The position numbers and the translations under genes were made by a program. 53,925 bases of DNA from Auxenochlorella pyrenoidosa. Lineage: Eukaryota; Chlorophyta; Trebouxiophyceae; Chlorellales; Chlorellaceae. Under the pieces are notes generated by a model. That model worked only from the letters and a program-made list of their open reading frames with translations. It searched no databases and had not been told where the DNA came from. Positions 22,170 to 32,521 of the stretch are shown one piece after another; position 1 is the first letter of the stretch, and each line of letters opens with the position of its first letter. The stretch covers positions 1,377,441 to 1,431,365 of the forward strand of contig KQ482061.1 of NCBI GenBank assembly GCA_001430745.1. The letters are read 5' to 3'.

Positions 22170-25100
22170 ATGAAGAAGGTGCGCTCTGGGCGCCTCACTC
22201 CGCCCTACTTCTTGGCCCGGCTGAGGGAGTACTGCCTGGCGGTTTGGGAGGCAGGCGATCGCTAGATCGCGTCCATATTACGTCTCGAGCGCTTTGCTGT
22301 GCAGAGCGGGGGGTCAACCCTGCACCGCCTGGCGAGCCGCCCGAACGGCCCTGCACAGGCGGCGCCAGCTGCAGCCAGGGGGGATGCGCCGCCAGCGCAG
22401 GCCGAGGCGCAGGGGCAAAGGCAGCAGAGGCAGCAGACACAGCAGGGACCACCAGACCCGCAGCAAGTCGCGGAGCTCAAAGATCCCCCGCTCAAAGACG
22501 CCACTGCGCGCCTGGGAGAGTCGCTGCAGGTACGCCTGCAGTGGCACGGTGCAGGCGGATGGCAGCCAGAGAGGCACAGCGCCACGTGTTGGCCCACTAT
22601 GCTGTGCACAGGATGAGGAACTGCGCCTTTAGGGCTTCATGCCATGTCCCTTGAAACATGCCCCGCTTGCTGCTCCCCAGCCCATGCCTTGCTCGCAGGG
22701 TCACCAACCCCCCCTTGTGCCGTCCCTGCAGGCTCTGCGGCTAGATGCGTGCCGCCTCGAAGACTTTGAAGTGGGGCGGGTGCTGGGCACAGGCAGTTTT
22801 GGGCGCGTCAGCCTGGCGCGGCACCGCGGCACGGGGATGGTGTGCGCCATCAAGGCGCTGTCCAAGGCGCACATCGTGAAGAACCAGCAGGCAAGCATGC
22901 CGGCGCCAACGTGATGGGGTTGTCGCAGAACGAATCTGTAGGCTGCGCGGCAGTGGCCTGTTTGCTAGGGTGGGGTGGCTGGCCGGTGGCACGCGCTGGC
23001 AGCAAGGGCAGGTGGCGACAGCTTTCACCAGGCAGACAGTATGTGCTTGGAATGCCCGGATAGCAGGGGCTGTGGGTGACCCAAACGAGGGTGCGACTGG
23101 CTGTGCGCACCGCCACTGGCCTGTGGGCAGGCCCAGCATCTCCGCCAGCCACCATGCCTGCCGCACGCGCCTGCACCCGCGTGCCCCGAAGGGCCCCAGC
23201 CTTCAACCCGCCGAGTCTGCCGCCGCCGCCCCCGGCCCCCGGGCGCGCAGATCTCGCACCTGCGCAGCGAGCGCGACATCCTGCGCCTGCTGGACCACCC
23301 GCTGCTGGTGCGCATGCACGGCTGCTGCCAGGACGACCGGTGCGCGTACTTCGTGATGGAGTACGTGCCAGGTGGGGGGGTGGGGGTGGGGGGGCTCGCA
23401 GGCAGCCCAGCGTCCCAGGGGGTCTGTGGTGCCCTGCGACAGCTGCCCCGGCGTGGTGGGAGGAATGGCTGGCAGCAGGGCCCGCACCGCCAGGCAAAGA
23501 ATGGCCACGCTGCGGCATGCCGCCAGCCTCCCTGCCTGCCCGCGCGGCAATGCTGCCAGCGGGCGTCACCCGCTGCGCCTGCTGCGCTGCAGGCGGCGAG
23601 TTCTTCAGCCACCTCAAGTCGCGCGGGCGGCTGAGCGAGGATGAGGCGCGCATCTACGCGGGCGAGGTGCTGCTGATGTTCGAGTACCTGCACAGCCAGG
23701 ACATCATGTACCGGGACCTCAAGGTGGGTGCAGGGGGCAGGGTGGGAGGGGGCCACCCATCTCGATCGACAGGGACCCGGCACAGGAGCGGGCGCTGCAG
23801 GGTCGCAGGATGGCATGCATCCCCGTGCGTGCCTTGCTGCCTGCTCAGCAGGTTTGCCCTTTGACGCAAGCCCACTACGTCGCCTTCCCTCGCACTGTGC
23901 CTTCACCCTGCCGCTGCAGCCAGAGAACTTGCTTCTGGATGCCTCGGGGCACCTGAAGCTGACAGACTTTGGCTTTGCCAAGGTGATCGGGCCGCGGCGC
24001 ACCTACACCTTGTGCGGCACGCCCGACTATTTGGCACCTGAAATTATACTCAACAAGGCAGGCGGGGATTGGGGGCTGGAGATTGGGATTTTCAGGATGC
24101 CTGCAGGGCATGCCGTGCGCAACATGTGCCAGGCGGCACCGTGGGGCGCAAGGCTTTGACCCTGGGTGCTGTGGGACAGAGTGGCCAGCTGCTGCTCATG
24201 GCAACCCTGCCAGCCTAACGCAGCGACCCTGCCGTCCCCCTCCTGGCCCAGTGCTACAGCACATGGATTTGATCGTGCACACGCCTCCACCTCACCACCG
24301 CAGGGTCACGGCAAGGCGGTTGACTGGTGGACGCTGGGCGTGCTGCTGTACGAGATGATGGCTGGGTACCCGCCCTTTTTTGACGACGACCCGCTGGCCA
24401 CGTACAAGAAAATTCTCAAGGTGGGCGCCCCCTCAGGGCGCTGCCTGCCTGCCCGCCTGCCTGCCTGCTTGCCTGCTGCAGGAATGTTCCAACCAGCGGC
24501 CTGCGTGCCGAGGCAGGCGTGGAGGCAAGGGTACGCGGCGCAGCGGGGAGCGCCAGCTAGCGCCAGGGACAGCCAGCTCCCTGGGTCATGTCGCTGCTCA
24601 CCCCCATGCTGCGCCCTCCCTGCAGGGCAACCTGGTCTTCCCATCACACTTCTCGATCAGCGTCCGTGACCTGCTACGCAAGCTGCTGCAGGTGGTGGTG
24701 GTGGGTGGGGGGGGGGGCCGCGTGGGGGAGGGGGTGTGGTGATGGCTGCGCGGGCGGGGCTGTTCCACATGTGCCTGTGCTGGCCATGCTGTCTCGTATT
24801 CCTTCGTAGCCTGTCGCTGGTGGCGGGGACGGGGCATGGCGTGTGGCCATCGCTGCCTGCGCCGGCCTCCCCCCGCAGGTGGACCTGTCGAAGCGGTATG
24901 GCTGCCTGGTGGGGGGCGTGAACGACATCAAGAGCCACACCTGGTGATGCTGTGGGGGGAGGGCTGGGGCGGGTGTCCAGGTTGGGTGAGGGTTAGGGCA
25001 CGCCCAGCCTTTATTTACCGGCTCCAGCTTCTGGACGGGCCGGCCCAAGCCGACACGCCATGCTGCGCCGCCTGCCGCCGCCACCGCTGCCGCAGGTTCC

Positions 25101-25462
25101 GGCCACTCGATTTTGCTGCGCTCAAGGCGCGTCAGATCGTGCCACCCATCAGGTGAGCAGCCAGCCTCGCAGGAAGCCTGCCCGCAGGCCAGCCGAGCAC
25201 GTGCCAGGGCCTGTTGTGAACCCAGCCTGGCCACCACTGCATGAGAGGAGCTGCCGCAGCTCTGATCACCCTTGTTGAGCGCAACCCTTGTTGCTGGCCA
25301 AGCCTGTGCCTCTGCACCTCCCGAGGACCCTGCCTTGAGCGCAGGCCGACCGTCAAGGGCGCCGACGACACCTCCAACTTTGAAGACTACTCCGAGCTGG
25401 AGCCCACGGCGCACGCCTTCCAGCTCAGCAGCGCAGAGCAGGCGCTGTTCACGGGCTTCTGA
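22170..25462 (+). CDS. PKA/PKG-like AGC serine/threonine protein kinase
   Basis: The catalytic core covers nearly the whole protein: Gly-rich loop [21 protein letters not shown]-type lysine in [14 protein letters not shown], then [20 protein letters not shown], catalytic loop YRDLKPENLLLD (YRD, as in PKA), DFGFAKV, activation segment [20 protein letters not shown] with the PDK1-site Thr, and [20 protein letters not shown]. The AGC C-tail has [10 protein letters not shown] and ends FTGF-stop (25462), like the terminal hydrophobic motif of PKA. No cyclic-nucleotide domain is in the chain, so it would be a catalytic subunit. The exon 22732-22890 joins to 23251 across a GC-AG intron. The start is uncertain: exon 22305-22529 has no in-frame ATG. 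An ATG at 22170 ([14 protein letters not shown]) joins it in phase only across a proposed 63-nt intron (22242-22304). Confidence 0.88.
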
Positions 25463-26382
25463 GCTGGCAGCACAGGCCGCGCCAAGCCGCCTGCTGACGC
25501 ACAACGTGTGTGGTGCGCGCTGGGCCTGCTTTGACTGGCCAGGCTGGCGCCATGCTCGCCATTCCGACCGGCAAAGCTCTGGCGCCCTGAGCGGGAGGTG
25601 CACAAGGCTTGGGCTGGCACTCCATGGCGGATCTCCACTTGGCAACCGCAACATCCTGCAAGTCGGGGGTTGCGGCACCAGGGCAGCAGGCATGAGCAGC
25701 TTCCGCCTGTAGCGCACGGCCGGGCAGCTCAGCCCCGGCAAAGGCTGTTGCGCATCGCTTCTTACAAGTCGGTTCTTCCCACTACTGTTTTCTTCTGGCA
25801 CTCCTACCTCCACTGATGGGCTGCACTATTGCCGTAGAGCGCTGCCCTCCTCCTTCTCAGTCGAGCGCAGCCCTCTCACACGTGTGCACACAGGTCATCC
25901 TTGCCGCTGAGCATCCCACCCCACACTGTCAGTTGGATTGCAAAACACTGTATTCATTGCTGATCATGCAAGAGATGGTCAGTGATGGCGGGGTGGTTAC
26001 TCGGCGGGAAAGCACCTCAGTATGCGGCACTCAGTAAGCCTCGATGAGATGCTGCTTGCCGGTGGTACCGTGGCTGCCGGCGCCGCCACTGCTGGCAGAG
26101 CTGCCAGGGCGGCGCAGACGGTGCTGGAGCTTACAGACACCGCATGCGTGTTCGGATCACCTTCCCTCTGCGGCTCACTCGGCCTGCCCGCTGCCTGGCA
26201 ACTTCTTCCACGCGTGCTGAGCTGTCGGCCCTACCCGCCGGGTGAAAAGGGCAGCCTTCCCCTACTCCACATCAATTTCTCGTGTCTGCTGTCTGCCAAG
26301 CAACATTCACGGTCCCGCAAGCCCTCCCTGACCTCCCTGCTCAGCGCTTGAGCCACACCCTTTCCCCATTCGCAATCAAACA
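25463..26382. other. Intergenic region between kinase and pseudoprotease genes
   Basis: About 920 bp separates two plus-strand genes: kinase 3' UTR at the left and promoter of the secreted protein at the right. Short open frames occur (25816-26037 and 26022-26351), but none has a recognisable motif, signal peptide or supporting splice sites, so no gene is called. Confidence 0.4.
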
Positions 26383-28025
26383 ATGCGGGCATCTCTGGTC
26401 TTGCTTGTGGGGTTGATCGCCGCCAGCGGGATCGCGGGGGCTCATGGTGAGTGCCGCTTTGGGCATAGGCCGACCTGATGGCCGTGAGGCCAGCATACAG
26501 CCACTGCCTGGCCTGCTTGCAGTTCCACTTGCTTGTATACACCGCGGAGCGGAGGCGTTCTCCCTTGGTGCTCATGCCTGATGTGGTACTGCTTTGCCTG
26601 CAGGCCGCCCCTCCGGCGCCGGCAGCGGGAAGTACAGCCGTGAGTGATGCCGGCTGCCACGCTTGCATTCTACACAGCCTGCGCACTTGGTCGTGCGATT
26701 GCATCATAGTAATGAGCCCCCATCTAGCGTCGGCCCCCTGCACCTGCTCCTCGCCCTTCACTGCGCCGCGACCCTCCCCCCGCCAACCCCTGCAGGCCGC
26801 TTGCGCATGGAGATCCTGCCCGACCGGCCCGAGCTGCAGACTTTCCCATACTTGGCGCTCGTGACACGTACCGACCCCGCCACCGGCAACGTCACCAACA
26901 CCTGTGCGGGCGCTCTGGTTGAGAATGGCTGGCGCGTGCTCACGGCACGGCAGGTGCGGCACAGCGGGCTGCAGCGTGCAAGGCTGCATGGCGGCAGCGT
27001 GCTGTGACCAGGTGCCGGCCGCGCTGCCACCTCTGTCCCTGTCCCACTGACGCAAGGTGCGCAACGTCTCGTACAACGCACTCACCGCACTGCCCAGCTT
27101 CGCCCATGTCCTGCAGTGCACGCAGTTCAACGGCACCGACACGCCTCTGGAGCAGCTCAAGGTGTACATCGGCGGCGTGTGGCACGATGTGGCCAAGGTT
27201 GTGGCCGAGAGCGGTGAGAGCCCGGTTGTCCGTGTGGTGCAAAGCACGCAGCCAGTTGCAGGCCAGGGTTAGCACAGAACCACTTGAGCGCATAGGCAAT
27301 CGGCGAAGGAGCCGGGCACGGGGGCATTTTTCCACTGTCGTGGTCGGAGCGACGACTGCGTGCCTTGCGCCCCTTGCCCTCACTGCCACCTGCCTGCCCT
27401 GCTCTGGCACCCCCGCAGGCCCCGCCAACGCCAGCAACTGGGCCACCCCCCCGGTGCCATCCAACAACCTGGCCGTGCTGATGCTGATGTCCGAGTCGGC
27501 CGCCGCCCCCGCCAAGCTGCCCTTTGACTACACCTCCAGCTCCCCCGCCACGCCGGCACCGGCGGAGAACGACCGCGTCTGGGCAGCCGCGCTGGGCGTG
27601 ACCGAGAGCTTTGACGACAAGTACACCACGTGAGCCCCCGGCGTGTGCCGATGCAGGCCTGGAGCGCCGGAGCAGGGCGGTTGCTCGTGCAGCCCGCGAT
27701 GCGGCTGCAGGTGCCCCTCGCTGCCCTGCCGGATGCCCACTTCCCTGCCCTCTGGCTGCTGCCCTATCGACCCTGCAGGTACTATGGCATGGACGTGCGC
27801 ACCGCCGGCACCTGCGCCGCCAAGTTCACCGACACCTTTTGCGCCAGCGGCACCGGCGGGCTGGTGGCGCAGGCCGCCACAGGCGGGCCCATCGTCAGCG
27901 TGGCCTCCGACGCCCAGACGCCCGATGTGCTGGTGGGCGTTGTTGGCTGGAGCCAGGAGATCAGCGCGGCCTACTTCATGCGCATCACAGACAAGCAAGC
28001 GTTCCTGGCACAGGCCATGCCCTGA
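26383..28025 (+). CDS. Secreted chymotrypsin-like (S1) protein lacking the catalytic triad
   Basis: Six exons join in frame to 290 residues: 26383-26446, 26604-26639, 26796-26953, 27057-27213, 27419-27629 and 27779-28025. Residues 1-20 are a signal peptide, MRASLVLLVGLIAASGIAGA. The rest follows the S1 protease order. CAGALVENGWRVLTARQ stands where trypsins have CGGSLI..WVLTAAHC, so the catalytic His is gone. NNLAVLMLMS stands where NDIALLKL carries the catalytic Asp. FCASGTGGLVAQAATGGPIV stands where GDSGGPLV carries the Ser. The late VLVGVVGWSQEIS block matches the VG(I/V)VSWG strand. It is therefore probably secreted but not a protease. Such homologues serve as binding or regulatory proteins elsewhere; no partner is suggested by the context. 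A TGTAA signal lies 282 nt past the stop. Confidence 0.8.
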
Positions 28026-28571
28026 TGCGAGCCGCCTGGCGTCTCGCTCGCAGATGATTGGCGGCATGCCCACCGCCTTGTGGTCCCTCTCCTCGGCAGT
28101 GAAGCCCCTCGGCCCTTCCCCTGAAAGCATGATGCTCGCTGATCACACCCCTCTGCTTTAATTTTTGCATGTGCCCAAGAACGCGCTTTTCGCACATCAT
28201 CCTCTCTCCCCCTCTCCTGCATTGTCTGCTCCGCACTGTTTTTCCGACTTGCCCACTAGATTGGTCCCTCATTCCTAGCATCAACGAACCCTGGCGTGAC
28301 GCCTTCTGTAAAACATGCACACGACTTCACAGTATTGCAGCGCAAGCAACAGGGATGCTGTGAGGCTTTGGGCGGGCTTCAGGCCATCAAGTCTAGGCCA
28401 GCAATCAGGATGCAGCAGCAAGAAGGCGAGCAACAGCAGGCAGCAAAGGGCAGGGGCAGAGAAGCGAGTTTGGTTCAAGGGTACAGTCGTGCGTTGTGGC
28501 GGCCACAGCAGGGCTGCAGGGGGCAGGCTGCCTGCCCCACGCTGCCGCCGTGGCATGTGCCCAGCCGCCAG
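28026..28571. other. Convergent 3' intergenic region
   Basis: These 546 bp lie between the stops of the pseudoprotease (plus) and the EF-hand gene (minus). They hold the TGTAA signal at 28307-28311. The section 28150-28320 is pyrimidine-rich. No gene is seen. Confidence 0.45.
28307..28311 (+). terminator. TGTAA poly(A) signal of the pseudoprotease gene
   Basis: TGTAA lies 282 nt after the stop codon, within CTTCTGTAAAACATGC, on the coding strand. Confidence 0.5.
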
Positions 28572-29852
28572 CTAGTCCTCCTGGGGCACCTCCACGTGCA
28601 GGTCCACCTCCAGGCCCTCAAGCGCTGCCTTGTAGCCCGGGAAGGTCAGCCCCCGCTCGCCCGCCCCCGCGGTGCGCATCACCTGCAGCGTCCGTGAGGG
28701 GCCGGGCAGTGGGCTGATGGGCTGGCACAAGCAGGCCGGCGGGGGGCAGCGTGCCGCAAGGATGGACGGCGCGGCATGCCATTCTGCTGGGCCGCCCAGA
28801 ATGCCAGCATGCGGGCTGAGCACTGCGGCGCACCTTCGCGATGATGCTCTTCAGCTCGTCGTCGCTCAGCGAGCTGCCCGCCAGCTGGCGCAGCACAATC
28901 TCCATGTCCTCCTCGGAGATGGCGCCGTCCCCTGCGACACCCGGGATCGAGGCACATTGCGGTGGGGCGGCATGCCGGCCAGGCCGCTGATGGCCCACGC
29001 CCCTGCTCCGCGCCAACAGAGAGGCAAGCATGCCCAAGCTCCGCGCCCGCCCGGCTCAGGCAGGCGCCGCCCCTGCAGGCGCACCGTCTACGTCGTACAC
29101 AGAGAACATGGCGCGCAGCTTGTCGTCGCGGCTTGCGGCGCGGGAGAAGGGCGCCAGCAGCCCCACAAATTCGCGGAAATTTATCGACTCGAACAGGTAG
29201 GCCAGCCGCTTGGCCAGCGGGTTGATGGACAGCTCCGGGATGGCCAGGAACTCGTCGGCGGTGATGAAGCCCTGGGGGGGGGGGGGGGGGGGGGGGGGGG
29301 CGGGCTTTGTGCGCTCACCTGGAGCACAGCACAAACATGTTCAGAGGTGAGGGAGCAGCAGGGGTGCGCGTCCGACGCAGGCACGGAGGGAATGCAGGAG
29401 GGCAATGCGGCAAACGGTCGGAGCTGCTGCGAAAAGCTGTGCTGCGTGCGGGGGCGGGCAAAGCTGGCCAAGAGAGCTCGTGTGCGGATGCGCACAGCAA
29501 TGCAGCTGTGCGGCATGACGGCCCATGGGTTGTGTAAGAGAGCTGTATCACGGGCGATGCAGCGAGCTAGGCACGGCCTGCCCGCCGCCACCGTCGCCGC
29601 ACCTTTCGTCCCCTGTCCAGCGCTCTAAACCGTTTATATAGCGCCTCGATCTCTTGTTGCGTAACTGCAAGGGTTCCAGAGCGGCCGTAAGTGCCGCGGG
29701 GGCAGCTTGAGGGAGCGTGGCCAGGGTTCTGCACACCTTGTGGTGCCGCATAAAGTGCTCTGGCGACTGTTTGACTCACATGCGCCCTTGCTGAAGGCTA
29801 TGAGCTCGTCGACGTCGAACTGCGTGAGGCCGAAAGACATAGACTGGCCCAT
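28572..29852 (-). CDS. Calcineurin B / CHP-like EF-hand protein, probably N-myristoylated
   Basis: Five exons run from ATG 29852 to TAG 28572. The N-terminus MGQSMSFGLTQFDVDELIAF fits the N-myristoylation pattern (Gly2, Ser6), as in calcineurin B and CHP proteins. Four EF-hand positions can be followed. EF1 (FRALDRGRKGFITADEF) lacks the acidic residues at positions 3 and 5. EF2 (INPLAKRLAYLFESINFREF) is degenerate. EF3 (VYDVDGDGAISEEDME) is canonical. EF4 (RTAGAGERGLTFPGYKAAL) lacks a calcium loop. The NFREFVGLLAPFS and DDKLRAMFSVYDVDGDG blocks are typical of the calcineurin-B/CHP group. It would bind a phosphatase catalytic subunit, a Na+/H+ exchanger or a kinase; which one cannot be told. 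A run of 27 C abuts the acceptor of exon 3. Confidence 0.85.
29274..29300. repeat. Homopolymer of 27 G (C on the coding strand)
   Basis: The run lies in an intron of the EF-hand gene, directly before the AG acceptor (29272-29273), and acts as its pyrimidine tract. Its true length may be affected by sequencing. Confidence 0.9.
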
Positions 29853-30046
29853 CGTGGGCGACAAGCTCTTCGGTCACAATTCAGAGCACTGAATGGGCGA
29901 TCGAGCCGCGCACTTCCCAGAAAGGACATTTGTCACCTGTGCTACCGGCAGCTGCCGCTAGCGCCCCCAGCGCACCAGATGTTGCACAGACTGGAGTTGC
30001 TTGCTGGAGACCCGTAGCACTGATTGCTCCCACTGTGTGTCCTTTT

Positions 30047-30051
30047 TTACA
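30047..30051 (-). terminator. Possible TGTAA poly(A) signal of tilS
   Basis: TTACA on the plus strand lies 14 nt past the tilS stop. That is unusually close, so either the 3' UTR is very short or the true signal lies further on. Confidence 0.3.
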
Positions 30052-30064
30052 AGACATCAAAACT

Positions 30065-32080
30065 TCAGAGCTGGGATGAGGACGTTGGCTGCTGCCTGGG
30101 CCTCTCCAAGTTTGCTGCTGCTGCTGCCAGCGCAGCCTCTGCCGCATCCTGGTCGGCCAGCGCCACGCACAGCGCCTGCCGGCCCCAGATGCGCCCCAGG
30201 CGGCGCACCAGGCAGCCGCCTCCCGTAAAACTGCTGCCTGGGCGAGCACCCTGCAGGAAGGCGCGCAGCCGAGACACCTGTGCCAGGCCTGGAGGGTACT
30301 GCTGTCCTGCAGCAGTATGTGGAGAGTGGGCCCACCGGTTGCCAGAGCACGGAGAAGATTGGAGTTCATCAAATGCAGAGACGAGGCTGGCGGGGAAAGA
30401 CACGACGGCTCAGCAGGGCACCGGAAAGGGCTGCCTCTTACCCGACACAGACTGCAGGATGGCAGACAGGCCGGCCACAGCCAAGGGCTCCTCTGCACGT
30501 GCCAGGTACCCAACATCTATAAGAGCGTACCGCAGGTGCTCGAGTGCAGAGTGCAGCTGCGGGAAAGAAGAGAACCATGTGCGGTCCTTACATTTCAGTA
30601 CCTGTCAGGCAGGGGTGGCCACTGCATGAAGGCCTGCCAACAAGCAGGGGTTAAGCGCAGCCCGCCACTCCGTCACCTGCTGAGTGTATGGCCAGCGCTG
30701 CGCATCGCTGCCGTGCAGGCGCCCCTGCTGCTGGGCACACTGTTGCATGCTGTGGTGGTGGTGCGGCTGCAACAACTGCTGCTGCTGCTGCTGCTGCTGT
30801 GGTTGACATCCCTGCATGCTGCCTGCCTGCCGATGCCTTCGCAGCAGACTGTTGCACGAGGTGAGCCGCACTGCTTGCTCCAGAAGCTGCGCAGCCGCTG
30901 CGTCCTGCTGCCGAGCCACGGCCTCACAGCGGCGCTGCAGCAGTAGCAGGTCGTCCACAAGTGTGGGGGTGCCGTTGCCGCAGCCGGTGCTGTCTTCAGC
31001 CCTTGCTGCTGCAGCCGCCTGCCTGGTGCCGCTGCCATCGCTGCCAGCACTCCCGGCAGGCGGCAGCGGGTAGCGGTGCAGCAGGTGGCGTATGCGGTTG
31101 CGCTGGAAGGACAGGTCGGCGTTGGTGGGGTCCACCACAAAGGGCAGGCCGCGCTGACGGCACACCGCCTCCAGCTCGGCTTTGCGGAAGCCCAGCAGGG
31201 GGCGGGCCAGGCCGACAGGGCCATGTTCTGTGTGTGGGCCAGGAGAGAAGGCAGGGGCAAGGGTTCTGCCGCAGAGGTGCTGCCGCCGCACAGTATAGGG
31301 ACAGGGCGATGGGCGCTGTGTCCGTATGCTGAAGGCAGCCCCAAGCCAGCACACGCGCGGCCTGCCAACCCACCTGTCTGCCGCTCAACCGCCGCCGGCA
31401 TGCAGGCCAGGCCGGCCACACCGCTGGCATGCAGCAGGCGCAGCAGGAAGGTCTCCGCCTGGTCGTCGGCATGGTGCGCCAGCAGCAGGTGGCGGCCGCC
31501 CCCCACAGCGCAGGCGGTGAGCAGCAAGGCGTAGCGCGCCTCCCGAGCGGCCGGCATCTTGGCACCGAGTCGCGGCGGGCTGCCGCCGGGCCAGGCCACG
31601 GGCAGCACATGCGGCACGAGGCCCAGCTGTGCAGCCTGCCCGGGGGATGGATGCGTGGCACCTGGTTCCGTGACACTTCATCATCTTCATCAAAGCCAAG
31701 CTGGACCCTGCCGCGACAAGCAGGGCGGGTTTGCCGGGCAGATGCCCACCTGCGCGGCCACAGCCGCCGCCTCCTCTGAACTTTCGGGGCGCAGCCTGTG
31801 GTCGACAATGAGCGCCAGCGGGGCCTGCGGACACCTTGGAGTGGCCCTGTTGCCCATGTCTGGCGAGCCTGGGGTGTGCACGCGTCCCGTGCAGCATGCC
31901 TGATCAGCCTGCATGCCCCACCTGGCTGTGCTCGGATGCTGGCTGCTGCCGATGCCATTGCGCGGTCAGGGCGGCCAGGGCGAGGCTGTCAGGTCCGCCA
32001 CTCAGAGCTACAGCCACGTGGTCGCCAGGGCGCACGCCGCAGCGCACCAGCGCCGCCGCAAAACGCGCCAGCACCGCCAT
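30065..32080 (-). CDS. tilS: tRNA(Ile)-lysidine synthase
   Basis: TilS joins lysine to C34 of the AUA-reading tRNA-Ile of bacteria and organelles. From ATG 32080 the protein reads [20 protein letters not shown] with the PP-loop SGGxDS, then [56 protein letters not shown] (the TilS HHxDDQxET motif), [20 protein letters not shown] and [21 protein letters not shown] variable segment with eight Gln follows (30799-30776). [20 protein letters not shown] (about 30530) and a C-terminal domain with [20 protein letters not shown] end at 30065. The product should act in the plastid or mitochondrion, yet no transit peptide precedes the PP-loop, and an in-frame TGA lies about 35 nt upstream of the ATG, so an upstream exon may be missing. 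The joint near 30610 is unresolved. Confidence 0.88.
30776..30799 (-). repeat. (CAG)8 tract encoding polyGln in TilS
   Basis: Eight CTG units on the plus strand encode eight Gln in the variable segment between the TilS catalytic and C-terminal domains. Confidence 0.85.
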
Positions 32081-32521
32081 TGGCGGCAGCGTTTCAAGTG
32101 GCGGTGGAGGTCAGCTGGTGGCACCTGCAATGCGACGGGGCTTGCATTGAGCACACAGATCAACATGGCTTTGATGGCCAGCTGCGCGGGGACCTCTAGC
32201 CTCTGGTGAGAGCGAACAACCCTTCTGCTCCGGCTGGGCTTGCCTCGCTGTCGCCTCCGGTGATGTCGATCTAATTGTGCACCGCTCTGGTTCAATAGTC
32301 GGTGTAGACGTGAGAGAGGGAGCCTTCACCCTTTTCATCTCGAGCCAGCTGCTGACAGGGCGGGGCCGCAGTTCTCTTTTCGTTCCCTTCTTCACGCCAC
32401 ACAAAACTTTCACACAAGCGACCAGACGGCCCTGGCAAACACCACCCGTCTCCACATGCCGTTCAGCCATTGACAAATCCACTCGTCTCGAGGCAGCCTT
32501 GGGCGCTGTCTAGAACACCGC
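32081..32521. promoter_or_regulatory. Divergent promoter region, tilS / 32522 gene
   Basis: These 441 bp lie between two divergent start codons. The tilS side (32081-32260) could hide an upstream tilS exon carrying a transit peptide. The right side (32265-32430) has lower GC and pyrimidine-rich stretches. No clear TATA box is visible. Confidence 0.4.

Noticed and set aside
26022..26351. Small open frame upstream of the pseudoprotease
   Set aside because: No motif, signal peptide or splice support. It ends just before the true start at 26383 and is probably 5' UTR or promoter.
29616..29640. TATA-like TTTATATAG as a promoter
   Set aside because: It is coding sequence of the EF-hand protein (LYKRFRAL) on the minus strand.
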